From the NCBI RefSeq assembly GCF_040371945.1, contig NZ_BAABWS010000001.1, forward strand, positions 1 to 64,000: 64,000 nucleotides of DNA, written 5' to 3'. This DNA comes from Litorivita sp040371945. Its GTDB lineage: Bacteria > Pseudomonadota > Alphaproteobacteria > Rhodobacterales > Rhodobacteraceae. This document shows, in pieces, positions 34,061-41,669 of the stretch (the first letter of the stretch is position 1; each line of letters opens with the position of its first letter). The notes under the pieces were generated by a model that ran no database searches, was not told the origin of the DNA, and saw nothing but the letters and a program-made list of their open reading frames with translations. A program made the translations under genes and the position numbers.

Positions 34061-34910
34061 GTTTAGCCTTCTCCTCGCGCTTCACCTCGTCCCAAAGCCG
34101 GTCCATCTGCTCAAGATTGGATTGCGCGGGGGTCTTGCCAAGCGCGGCAAGTTTGGCCTCTACACCCTTGAAACGGCGCGTGAATTTATCATTGGCGGCG
34201 CGCAATGATACCTCGGGATCAAGGCCCAGATGTCGCCCCAAATTGGCCATGACAAAGAGCAGATCGCCGTATTCTTCCTCGACCTCGGCTTGGGTCAATG
34301 TGGCGCGCGCCTGCGCCAATTCTTGCGCCTCTTCGACGATCTTATCGGTCACATTCTCGATATCGGGCCAATCAAACCCGACCCGCGCCGCGCGTTTTTG
34401 CAATTTTTCGGCCCGCATCAGGGCGGGCAATCCAAGCGCCACATCGTCCAATGTGCCGCGCGCGCCGCTATTTGCGCGTTCGGCGGCCTTGATCGCCTCC
34501 CAATCGCGGGTCTGCTGCTCGGCGGATTTGTCGCGGCTCTCATTGCCGAACACATGCGGATGGCGGGCCAGCATCTTGTCGCTGATCCCGTCGGCGACAT
34601 CCTCGAAATTGAACAATCCTTTGTCCTCGGCGATCTGTGCGTGAAACACCGATTGCAGCAAAAGATCGCCCAGTTCCTTTTTCAGTTCCCCCATATCCTC
34701 GCGTTCGATGGCATCGGCGACCTCATAGGCCTCCTCGATGGTGTAGCGCGCGATGGAGGCGAAATCTTGCTCGATATCCCAAGGGCAGCCCGTATCGGGA
34801 TCGCGCAGCGCCCGCATGATCGCACGCAAACGCGCCATCCCGCCTTTGGGATCAAAGATCAGCGGATCATGTTTGGGGCGGGGCGCCTTGGGCGCGGGCG
34901 TTTGAGGCAT
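34053..34910 (-). CDS. mazG: Nucleoside triphosphate pyrophosphohydrolase MazG
   Basis: A 285-residue NTP pyrophosphatase that hydrolyses (d)NTPs to monophosphates, lowering ppGpp-linked damage and removing aberrant nucleotides. The N-terminal MazG domain has CPWDIEQDF and the metal ligands Glu59, Glu60, Glu63 and Glu79-Asp82 (KKELGDLLLQSVFH); a second MazG-like domain follows with EEEYGDLLFVMANLGRHLG. Length fits the two-domain form. It ends next to the iron-regulated gene on the same strand, and diverges from the agmatinase gene with a 109-base gap. Confidence 0.93.
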   Translation of the reverse strand: MPQTPAPKAPRPKHDPLIFDPKGGMARLRAIMRALRDPDTGCPWDIEQDFASIARYTIEEAYEVADAIEREDMGELKKELGDLLLQSVFHAQIAEDKGLFNFEDVADGISDKMLARHPHVFGNESRDKSAEQQTRDWEAIKAAERANSGARGTLDDVALGLPALMRAEKLQKRAARVGFDWPDIENVTDKIVEEAQELAQARATLTQAEVEEEYGDLLFVMANLGRHLGLDPEVSLRAANDKFTRRFKGVEAKLAALGKTPAQSNLEQMDRLWDEVKREEKAKPE

Positions 34911-35019
34911 TGCGAAGGCTCTGTTATTGCGGTTGGATAGCAGCCTAGCCGCCGCGCAACGGATGTCCAGAGCGGGCAGGGCGCGCGGGCGGCAAAGGGT
35001 CAGAAAAGGCGGGAAAGAT

Positions 35020-35982
35020 ATGGCATTGGAAGACGCAAAAACACAAGTGGATCAGGCCTTTACCCGCAAGGATGCGCGCGGGCTGAGCTATGAGAACGCC
35101 TTTGGCGGCGCGCTGAGCTTTTTGCGCCGCCGCTACACCAAAGACCTCGCAGGCGTCGATATTGCGGTCACCGGCGTGCCCTTTGACCAAGCCGTGACCA
35201 ACCGCACCGGCACCCGCCTTGGCCCGCGCGCCATCCGCGAGGCCTCCAGCTTGCAGCCCTATGATCCGCCCTATGGCTGGGGCTTTGATCCGCTGAGCGA
35301 TTTTGCCGTGGTCGATTATGGCGATCTGGCCTTTGATTACGCCAATGTCGCGGCCTTTCCCGATGCGCTGAGCGCCCATATCAAGGGCATTTTGGACGCG
35401 GGCGCGGCGAGCATCACCTTGGGCGGCGATCACTATATTTCCTTTCCGATTCTGAGGGCCTACGCCGAGAAATACGGGCCGCTGTCGTTGCTGCATTTCG
35501 ATGCCCATTCCGACACTTGGGCCGATGATGATATGGGCCGCATCGACCATGGCACGATGTTCTATAAGGCGGTGAAATTGGGGCTGATCGATCCGAAAAC
35601 CTCGGTGCAGGTCGGCATTCGCACCCATAATGACGACACGATGGGGGTCAATATCATCGACGCGCGCGAGGTCCATGAGGGCGGCGCGGCGGCGGCGGCG
35701 GCCAAGGTGAAATCGATCCTCGGGGACCGGCCGACCTATGTGACATTCGACATCGATTGCCTCGATCCCGGATTTGCCCCCGGCACCGGCACGCCGGTCT
35801 GGGGCGGGCTGTCCTCGGGGCAGGCGGCGATCCTTTTGCGCGATGTGGCGGGGATCAACATGGTCGGCGGCGATGTGGTCGAGGTCTCGCCGCCCTATGA
35901 TCCCTCGGGCGCCACCGCCGTAGCGGGCGCCCATGTGGCGATGGAGCTGATCTGCCTTTGGGCCTATAACAAGAGAAAGTGA
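35020..35982 (+). CDS. speB: Agmatinase
   Basis: A 320-residue ureohydrolase that cleaves agmatine to putrescine and urea. The Mn2+ ligands are visible: His138 (GGDHYISFP), Asp161, His163 and Asp165 (HFDAHSDTW), Asp244 and Asp246 (TFDIDCLDP), followed by the FAPGTGTPVWGG segment. Length is typical. Other ureohydrolases such as guanidinobutyrase share the same motifs, so exact substrate is a family inference. The start at 35020 has GGGAAAG upstream. It is followed with an overlap or very short gap by a DUF1499 gene, likely one operon. Confidence 0.88.
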   Translation: MALEDAKTQVDQAFTRKDARGLSYENAFGGALSFLRRRYTKDLAGVDIAVTGVPFDQAVTNRTGTRLGPRAIREASSLQPYDPPYGWGFDPLSDFAVVDYGDLAFDYANVAAFPDALSAHIKGILDAGAASITLGGDHYISFPILRAYAEKYGPLSLLHFDAHSDTWADDDMGRIDHGTMFYKAVKLGLIDPKTSVQVGIRTHNDDTMGVNIIDAREVHEGGAAAAAAKVKSILGDRPTYVTFDIDCLDPGFAPGTGTPVWGGLSSGQAAILLRDVAGINMVGGDVVEVSPPYDPSGATAVAGAHVAMELICLWAYNKRK

Positions 35983-35987
35983 AGAAG

Positions 35988-36395
35988 ATGCTCTATGCCA
36001 TTGTTATTGCAATCGGATGTCTCATTGTGCTTGCGGGTTATATCCGGCTTGCGCCCTCCGATCCGCAGGTCTGGCATGTGATGCCCGATGCCCCCGCGAG
36101 CAAGGATTTCGACGGCGGCGTGATCCGCAGCGGCGCGGCGGGGCCGCAAGGATTGTCGCTTCTGGACCGGATCATCATGTCCGGCCCGCGCACCCGTGTT
36201 CTGGCCGGATCGGTCGAAGAGGGCATGGTGACCTATATCACCCGCTCGAAACTATGGGGATTTCCCGATTACACCACGGCGCGGCAGGACGGCGATGATT
36301 TGCATGTCTATGCGCGGCTGCGGTTCGGAAAATCCGACATGGGGGTCAATAAGGTGCGCGTGGACGGGTGGCTGTCGGCTCTGGCGCGGCAATAG
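35988..36395 (+). CDS. DUF1499 domain protein, single membrane anchor
   Basis: A 135-residue protein with a hydrophobic N-terminus (MLYAIVIAIGCLIVLAGYI) that could be a signal anchor, then a DUF1499 domain: PRTRVLAGSVEEGMVTYIT, SKLWGFPDYTT, and the end RLRFGKSDMGVNKVRVD, all hallmarks of the family. Function unknown. A GTG at 35979 overlapping the agmatinase stop is an alternative start; ATG at 35988 has AGAGAAAG at better spacing. Its 3' end overlaps the convergent Cys-rich gene by up to 144 bases. Confidence 0.8.
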   Translation: MLYAIVIAIGCLIVLAGYIRLAPSDPQVWHVMPDAPASKDFDGGVIRSGAAGPQGLSLLDRIIMSGPRTRVLAGSVEEGMVTYITRSKLWGFPDYTTARQDGDDLHVYARLRFGKSDMGVNKVRVDGWLSALARQ

Positions 36396-36653
36396 CGGCG
36401 CGGGCCGTCCCCGCGCGGCGGGGCAGATTTGCCCCACCTCGCGCCACATCGGCACATTGAGCGACATTTGGCATTGCGCCATAAAGCTGCGCCCGCCGAC
36501 GCTGAGGCAGATCATCTCGCCCAATTCCACCCGCCCGCCGGTGCTGTCGGTGCAATAGCAATCAAGCGCACCGGCGCTTTGGGCCGGCGCAGGCGCGGGG
36601 GCGATCATCACGGCGGACACAGCCACCATCAGGGCAGGCAGGGCATTGTGCAT
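36252..36653 (-). CDS. Exported Cys-rich hypothetical protein, with an unusual 3' overlap
   Basis: A 133-residue ORF with a signal peptide (MHNALPALMVAVSAVMIA ... APAQ) and a mature part starting LDCYCTDSTGGRVELGEMICL, with Cys spaced for disulfides, followed by CQMSLNVPMWREVGQIC. I recall similar short periplasmic proteins in Rhodobacterales that normally end shortly after the last Cys. Here the reading frame continues about 55 more residues into a segment that is antisense to the end of the DUF1499 gene, so either the tail is extra sequence or the true stop was lost. The ATG at 36653 is preceded by no strong Shine-Dalgarno. Confidence 0.6.
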   Translation of the reverse strand: MHNALPALMVAVSAVMIAPAPAPAQSAGALDCYCTDSTGGRVELGEMICLSVGGRSFMAQCQMSLNVPMWREVGQICPAARGRPAPLLPRQSRQPPVHAHLIDPHVGFSEPQPRIDMQIIAVLPRRGVIGKSP

Positions 36654-36744
36654 GGCCTAAGATAGCACAAAAAACACTCCGCCCCAAATCGGCGGCTGCG
36701 CCAAATCCGCTTGACCAAATCCCTTTGATAAGAGACAGAACCCC

Positions 36745-37794
36745 ATGGTTCCGAATGATACATTAGAGCAGATCACCCAACGGTTTCAGTTTCTGGAAGC
36801 GAAGATGGCCGAGGGCGGCGGCGATATCGCCAAGCTGGCCAAGGAATATTCCGACCTGCGCCCCCTGATCGAGCAAATCCATGCCTACCGGCAGCTTCTG
36901 TCCGATATCGAGGCGGCCGAGGAAATGCTCGCCGATCCCGATATGAAGGAATTGGCCGAAGAGGAATTGCCCGCCCTGCGCCGCGCCTTGCCCGAGGCCG
37001 AGGCGGCGCTGCAACTGGCGCTTTTGCCCAAGGACGAGGCCGATGCCCGCCCCGCGATCATCGAAATCCGCCCCGGAACCGGCGGCGACGAGGCGGCGCT
37101 GTTCGCCGGTGATCTTCTGCGCATGTATCAACGCTATGCCGAGGCGCGCGGTTGGAAATTCGAGATCATCGAAGAGCAGGAAAGCGATCTGGGCGGCATC
37201 AAGGAGGTGATCGGCCACATCAAGGGCGAGAACGTCTTTGCCCGCCTGAAATTCGAAAGCGGCGTGCACCGTGTGCAGCGCGTGCCCGAAACCGAAAGCG
37301 GCGGGCGCATCCATACATCGGCGGCGACGGTGGCGGTTTTGCCCGAGGCCGAAGACGTGGATATCGAGATCAACGCCAATGACATCCGCATCGACACGAT
37401 GCGCGCGTCGGGGGCGGGCGGCCAACACGTCAACACCACCGATTCGGCGGTGCGCATCACCCATATTCCCACCGGCCTTGTGGTCACATCCTCGGAGAAA
37501 TCCCAACACCGCAACCGCGAGATCGCCATGCAGGTGCTCAAAACGCGGCTCTATGATCTGGAGCGTCAACGCATCGACGGCGAACGCTCTGCCGATCGCA
37601 AAAGCCAAGTGGGCAGCGGGGATCGCTCCGAACGCATCCGCACCTATAACTTCCCGCAAGGGCGCATGACCGACCACCGCATCAACCTCACGCTCTACAA
37701 GCTTGACGCCGTGATGGGCGGCGATCTGGACGAGATCATCGACGCGCTGACCGCCCATAGCCAAGCCGAGCAACTGGCCGCGATGAACGGATGA
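36745..37794 (+). CDS. prfA: Peptide chain release factor 1
   Basis: A 349-residue class-1 release factor that reads UAA and UAG stop codons and hydrolyses peptidyl-tRNA. The codon-recognition tripeptide is PET (181-183, within HRVQRVPETE), in the position of E. coli PAT, and the catalytic GGQ is at 225-227 (SGAGGQHVN), the Gln being the target of PrmC. Length is normal. prmC follows after a four-base gap, so the modifier and its substrate are cotranscribed. Confidence 0.96.
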   Translation: MVPNDTLEQITQRFQFLEAKMAEGGGDIAKLAKEYSDLRPLIEQIHAYRQLLSDIEAAEEMLADPDMKELAEEELPALRRALPEAEAALQLALLPKDEADARPAIIEIRPGTGGDEAALFAGDLLRMYQRYAEARGWKFEIIEEQESDLGGIKEVIGHIKGENVFARLKFESGVHRVQRVPETESGGRIHTSAATVAVLPEAEDVDIEINANDIRIDTMRASGAGGQHVNTTDSAVRITHIPTGLVVTSSEKSQHRNREIAMQVLKTRLYDLERQRIDGERSADRKSQVGSGDRSERIRTYNFPQGRMTDHRINLTLYKLDAVMGGDLDEIIDALTAHSQAEQLAAMNG

Positions 37795-37798
37795 GCGG

Positions 37799-38626
37799 AT
37801 GAGCGGAGGGCAGGAGGCGTTGCGCGCGGCCATGGCCGCGGGCGAGGGGCAGGGCGTTGCGCCGCGCGATGCCAAACGGCTTTTGGCCCATGCCGCAGGG
37901 GTGGATGCGGCGCGGCTCATGGCGCTCGGCGCGGCGGAATTGAGCGCCGATGTGATGGCGCGCTACGGGCAATATCTGGCGCGGCGCGCGACCGGCGAGC
38001 CGGTGTCGAAAATCACCGGCAAACGCGCCTTTTGGAACCATGAATTTTTGGTCACCGCCGATGTGCTTGACCCGCGCGCCGATACCGAAACCCTTGTGGC
38101 CAAGGCGCTTGAGCGCGATTTCACCCGTGTCCTCGACCTTGGCACCGGCACGGGCTGTATTCTTTTGAGCCTTTTGGCCGAGCGCGCACAGGCCAGCGGC
38201 ATGGGGGTCGATATCTCGCCCGCTGCGCTGCAGGTGGCACGCGAGAATGCGGCGCGCACCGGCGTGGGCGCGCGCGCCGATCTGCGCCTGTCCGATTGGT
38301 TTGATGCGGTGGAGGGGCGCTTTGATCTGATCACCGCCAATCCGCCCTATATCACCGAGGCCGAGATGGCCGATCTTTCCCCCGAGGTGCGCGATCACGA
38401 CCCGCATCTGGCCCTCACGCCCGGCGGGGACGGGCTGGAGCCTTACCGGATCATCGCGCGCGCGGCGCCTGCGCATCTGGCGCCGCAGGGGCGGATTTTG
38501 GTCGAAATGGGATGGCGCCAAGGCCCGCAGGTCGCACAGATTTTCGCGCAGGCCGGATTTCGCGATATCGAAACGGTGCAGGACTTCGAGGGGCGCGACC
38601 GCGTGACCTGCGCCGCCTTGGGCTGA
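37799..38626 (+). CDS. prmC: Protein-(glutamine-N5) methyltransferase, release factor-specific
   Basis: A 275-residue methyltransferase that methylates the GGQ glutamine of release factors, using S-adenosylmethionine. The SAM loop is DLGTGTGC (113-120) and the substrate-binding NPPY is at 181-184. The N-terminal helical domain, about 1-75, is typical. It begins just after prfA in the standard prfA-prmC order; the start ATG at 37799 is the first usable one after the prfA stop. Confidence 0.95.
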   Translation: MSGGQEALRAAMAAGEGQGVAPRDAKRLLAHAAGVDAARLMALGAAELSADVMARYGQYLARRATGEPVSKITGKRAFWNHEFLVTADVLDPRADTETLVAKALERDFTRVLDLGTGTGCILLSLLAERAQASGMGVDISPAALQVARENAARTGVGARADLRLSDWFDAVEGRFDLITANPPYITEAEMADLSPEVRDHDPHLALTPGGDGLEPYRIIARAAPAHLAPQGRILVEMGWRQGPQVAQIFAQAGFRDIETVQDFEGRDRVTCAALG

Positions 38627-38928
38627 GCGCGCTTTGCTTTGGCGCGCGCGCGGCGCATCAATCGCGTGCCAATGGGCGCATTTTGGCGCGGCGCGCAACA
38701 AACCGGCGGTTATCCCCGTCTTTTAGGCGCAAATCTTGCTAAAACTGTCACTTCCCTCTTGTCATGAAGGCGCGCGCTGTTTAACCCTGTATCTGTCGAG
38801 ACGGTGGAAGCGCTTAAGCGGTCCCTCACGACGCCAAGCCATAAATTGTCGCTCATCCGAATGACCCGCGCCTCTTGCGCATATCGGGCCACAGCGACGT
38901 CCAAACGCATAAGGCTGGACAGCTTACA
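38627..38928. other. 302-bp gap between prmC and the DUF4167 gene
   Basis: No ORF with a plausible start was found. It probably holds the promoter of the DUF4167 gene; a weak TTGTCA near 38759 is one -35 candidate, with no clear -10. A single GGTTATCCCCG near 38706 resembles a DnaA box but is alone. Confidence 0.4.
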
Positions 38929-39618
38929 ATGAGATCTTCCAAATCCCGCTCGCGGAACAAATCGAACCGGAACAACAACAACCGGTCCGGCGTCAATATC
39001 GTCAACCGCGTGTTCGACAGCAATGGTCCCGAAGGCAAGGTGCGCGGCACCCCGAGCCAGATCATCGAGAAATACAACCAGCTGGCGCGCGATGCGCAGC
39101 TTGGCAATGACCGCGTCGCGACGGAGAATTTCCAACAGCACGCCGAACATTACATGCGCTTGCTCAGCTCGGCGCAAAAAGAGATCGACGCAAAACGCGA
39201 GCAACAAGAGCGCGAGAACCGCGACCGTCAGGCCGAGCGTGACCGCCAGAATGCCGAACGTGACCGCCAGCGCGCCGAGCAAAACGCCGCGAACGCCGCA
39301 AACGGCGGCTCCGAGGGCGCCGGAAACGACGGGCAATCCGCCCCCGCCGAAAGCGGCGAGGCCCCCGCGCGCAAAGAGCGCCGCCCGCGCCGCGAGCGCA
39401 GCCCGCAAGAGGAATTGCCCGCCTTCATCACCGATCCCGGATCGGCGCCGCAACCCGATCTTCGCGCCGACAGCGCGGGCAATGGCGATGACGCCGAGGG
39501 CGACAGCGGTCTGGTCGACACCCCCGAAAGCAAACCCAAACGCGCGCCGCGCAAACCGCGCGCCAAAAAGCCCGCCTCCGCCCCCGAGGCCGGAAGCACC
39601 AATGACGCCGCCGAATAG
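38929..39618 (+). CDS. DUF4167 domain protein, probable RNA-binding
   Basis: A 229-residue, strongly basic and charged protein. Residues 1 to about 85 form the DUF4167 domain (MRSSKSRSRNKSNRNNNNR, VNRVFDSNGPEGKVRGTPSQ, KYNQLARDAQLGNDRVATEN), an alphaproteobacterial family thought to bind RNA. A Gln/Glu/Arg-rich coiled-coil-like stretch (about 95-130) and a low-complexity Ala/Pro/Lys tail (about 160-229) follow. Its position downstream of prfA-prmC is conserved in Rhodobacterales. A strong intrinsic terminator follows the stop. Confidence 0.85.
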   Translation: MRSSKSRSRNKSNRNNNNRSGVNIVNRVFDSNGPEGKVRGTPSQIIEKYNQLARDAQLGNDRVATENFQQHAEHYMRLLSSAQKEIDAKREQQERENRDRQAERDRQNAERDRQRAEQNAANAANGGSEGAGNDGQSAPAESGEAPARKERRPRRERSPQEELPAFITDPGSAPQPDLRADSAGNGDDAEGDSGLVDTPESKPKRAPRKPRAKKPASAPEAGSTNDAAE

Positions 39619-39645
39619 GCGCGCAGGCTTTTGACAGTGTGAAAC

Positions 39646-39680
39646 ATCCCCGCCGGCCTTGCCGCGCGGGGATTTTTGTT
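39646..39680 (+). terminator. Rho-independent terminator after DUF4167 gene
   Basis: ATCCCCGC (39646-39653) pairs with GCGGGGAT (39666-39673), a perfect 8-bp stem with a 12-base loop, followed by TTTTGTT. It lies between the DUF4167 gene and convergent ksgA. Confidence 0.9.
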
Positions 39681-39772
39681 GGCGGGGTTTTTGTCGGGGG
39701 GCAGTCTTGTGTTGGCGTGGTCTGTTGCCGCCGCGAAGGGGCCGCGTTTCGGGTGCCGATCCCGCGCGCAGA

Positions 39773-40615
39773 TTACCCGCGCGCGACCTCGCGCGCCAAG
39801 GCGCACCATCCCTCGACATCGATCTGTTCGGCGCGGTCGGTGGGTTTGATCCCCGCCGCTTCCATCCGGTCCGAAATGTCAGGGGCGATACCTTTGAGCG
39901 AGGCGCGCAGCATTTTGCGCCGCTGGTTGAACCCTGCGGCGACGATGCGTTCAAGGATCTTCGCATCGGCCTCGAACCGCGGCTGCGGCAGGGCCTTGAG
40001 ATGGACCACCGCCGAATGCACCTTGGGCGGCGGGGTGAAGGCTTCGGGCGGCAAGGACATCACGATCTGCGCATCGGTGCGCCACTGCGCCAAAATCGCC
40101 AGACGCCCGTAGGCCTTGCTTCCGGGGGCGGCGACGATGCGATTGGCGACCTCGCGCTGGAACATCAAGGTCAGGCTTTGCCAGAACGGCGGCCATTGCG
40201 GCGGCGTGAGCCAGCGCACCAAAAGCTCGGTGCCCACGTTATAGGGCAGGTTGGCGGCGATGCGGATCGGCGCGCGCAGATGCGCCAGAGGATCGATATC
40301 GAGCGCATCGCCCTCGATCACCGTAAGCCGCCCGTCGCAGGCCGCGGCCACTTCGGCCAGCGCAGGGATGCAGCGCGCGTCCTTTTCGATCGCCAGCACG
40401 CGGCGCGCCCCCTCGGCCAGAAGCCCGCGCGTCAAACCGCCCGGGCCGGGGCCGATTTCAAGCACATCGCACTGCGTCAAATCCCCCGCCAGCCGTGCGA
40501 TTTTCGAGGTCAGGTTGAGATCGAGCAAGAAGTTCTGCCCCAACGATTTACGCGCATCAAGCCCGTGGGTCTTGATCACTTGGGAGAGCGAGGGCAGCGT
40601 GTCGATGGCGCTCAT
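39773..40615 (-). CDS. ksgA: 16S rRNA (adenine1518/1519-N6)-dimethyltransferase
   Basis: A 280-residue SAM-dependent enzyme that dimethylates the two adjacent adenines at the 3' end of 16S rRNA late in 30S assembly. GQNFL at 26-30, EIGPGPGG at 53-60 and NLPYN at 122-126 are the defining motifs. AAGGAG nine bases upstream fixes the start at 40615 (MSAIDTLP) rather than the in-frame ATG at 40639. Last gene of the lptF-ksgA operon; a 34-bp repeat separates it from pdxA. Confidence 0.95.
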   Translation of the reverse strand: MSAIDTLPSLSQVIKTHGLDARKSLGQNFLLDLNLTSKIARLAGDLTQCDVLEIGPGPGGLTRGLLAEGARRVLAIEKDARCIPALAEVAAACDGRLTVIEGDALDIDPLAHLRAPIRIAANLPYNVGTELLVRWLTPPQWPPFWQSLTLMFQREVANRIVAAPGSKAYGRLAILAQWRTDAQIVMSLPPEAFTPPPKVHSAVVHLKALPQPRFEADAKILERIVAAGFNQRRKMLRASLKGIAPDISDRMEAAGIKPTDRAEQIDVEGWCALAREVARG

Positions 40616-40640
40616 GGGGCGGTGCTCCTTGGCGGGCATG

Positions 40641-40674
40641 GGATGCCTCCGGCGGGGATATTTGGGGAACCTGC
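40641..40674 (-). repeat. 34-bp dispersed intergenic repeat, copy 2 (between pdxA and ksgA)
   Basis: GCCTCCGGCGGGGATATTTG occurs within this 34-base element; its reverse complement differs from 13331-13364 by one base. In the direction of transcription it follows the pdxA stop by 11 bases, just as copy 1 follows anmK. Confidence 0.8.
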
Positions 40675-40685
40675 AAGCATCAGGG

Positions 40686-41669
40686 TCATGCCCGTGCGGC
40701 GCGGGCGGCGGCCATGGCGCGCGCCATTTTCAGCGCTTCGATCAGCGAGGACGGATTGGCCACCCCTTGGCCCGCGATGTCGAAGGCGGTGCCGTGATCG
40801 GGCGAGGTGCGGATAAAGGGCAGGCCGAGGGTGACATTAACGCCGCGGTCGAAATCAAGCGTCTTGATCGGGATCAGGGCTTGGTCGTGATACATGCAGA
40901 TCGCCGCGTCATAGCGCGCCCGCGCGGGCGGGTGGAACATCGTATCGGCGGGCAGCGGGCCGGTGATGTCGATGCCTTGGCCGCGCAGCGCCTCCAGCGT
41001 CGGGGCGATCATCTCGATCTCTTCGCGCCCCATCGCGCCGCCTTCGCCCGCATGGGGGTTCAGCCCTGCCACCGCAAGGCGCGGGCGGGCGATGGCGAAA
41101 TCGCGGCGCAGAGCGGCATGGGTGATCAGCACCGTATCGGTGAGCAGCGCGGGGTTGAGCGCCATCGGCACGTCTTCGAGGGCGATATGGATGGTGGCGG
41201 GCACCACGCGCAATTGCGGCGAGGCCAGCATCATCACCACCGGCCCGCCGCCCGCCAGCGCGGCAAGATATTCCGTATGGCCGGGATAGGCGAAATCGGC
41301 GCCGTCCCTGAGCGCCTTTTTGTGGATCGGCGCGGTGCAGATCGCCGAGGCGGCGCCGCTGCGGGTCAGATCGACGGCGCGGGCGATCACATCGATCACC
41401 CCTTGGGCATTGGCCGGATCGGGGCGACCGGCGCGGGCCTCGCCGTTGAACGCATGGGCGAGCACCGGCAAACCGGCGGCGCTGGCGGCGCGGGCCTCTT
41501 GCGGATCATCGATCAAAGCGGTGGGGGTGCCCGCGGGCAAATGGCGCGGATCGCCGATCCAGAAGAACGGCAGATCGGCCCCCAGCGCGCGCCATGCCGC
41601 TACGGCCAATTCCGGCCCCACCCCTGCGGGTTCGCCGCAGGTCATCGCAACGGGGGCGGGGGCGCTCAT
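40686..41669 (-). CDS. pdxA: 4-hydroxythreonine-4-phosphate dehydrogenase
   Basis: A 327-residue NAD-dependent enzyme of pyridoxal phosphate synthesis. Typical segments are MTCGEPAGVGPELAV near the start, CTAPIHKKAL, FAYPGHTEYLA (a metal His), LNPHAGEGG (His), and MYHDQALIPIKTLDF with the third metal His. The ATG overlaps the surA stop by four bases (ATGA), so it is coupled to surA. The open frame continues upstream without a good start. Confidence 0.93.
   Translation of the reverse strand: MSAPAPVAMTCGEPAGVGPELAVAAWRALGADLPFFWIGDPRHLPAGTPTALIDDPQEARAASAAGLPVLAHAFNGEARAGRPDPANAQGVIDVIARAVDLTRSGAASAICTAPIHKKALRDGADFAYPGHTEYLAALAGGGPVVMMLASPQLRVVPATIHIALEDVPMALNPALLTDTVLITHAALRRDFAIARPRLAVAGLNPHAGEGGAMGREEIEMIAPTLEALRGQGIDITGPLPADTMFHPPARARYDAAICMYHDQALIPIKTLDFDRGVNVTLGLPFIRTSPDHGTAFDIAGQGVANPSSLIEALKMARAMAAARAARA

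Noticed and set aside
38706..38716. Possible DnaA box (GTTATCCCCG)
   Set aside because: A single imperfect copy with no AT-rich region or other boxes; not an origin.
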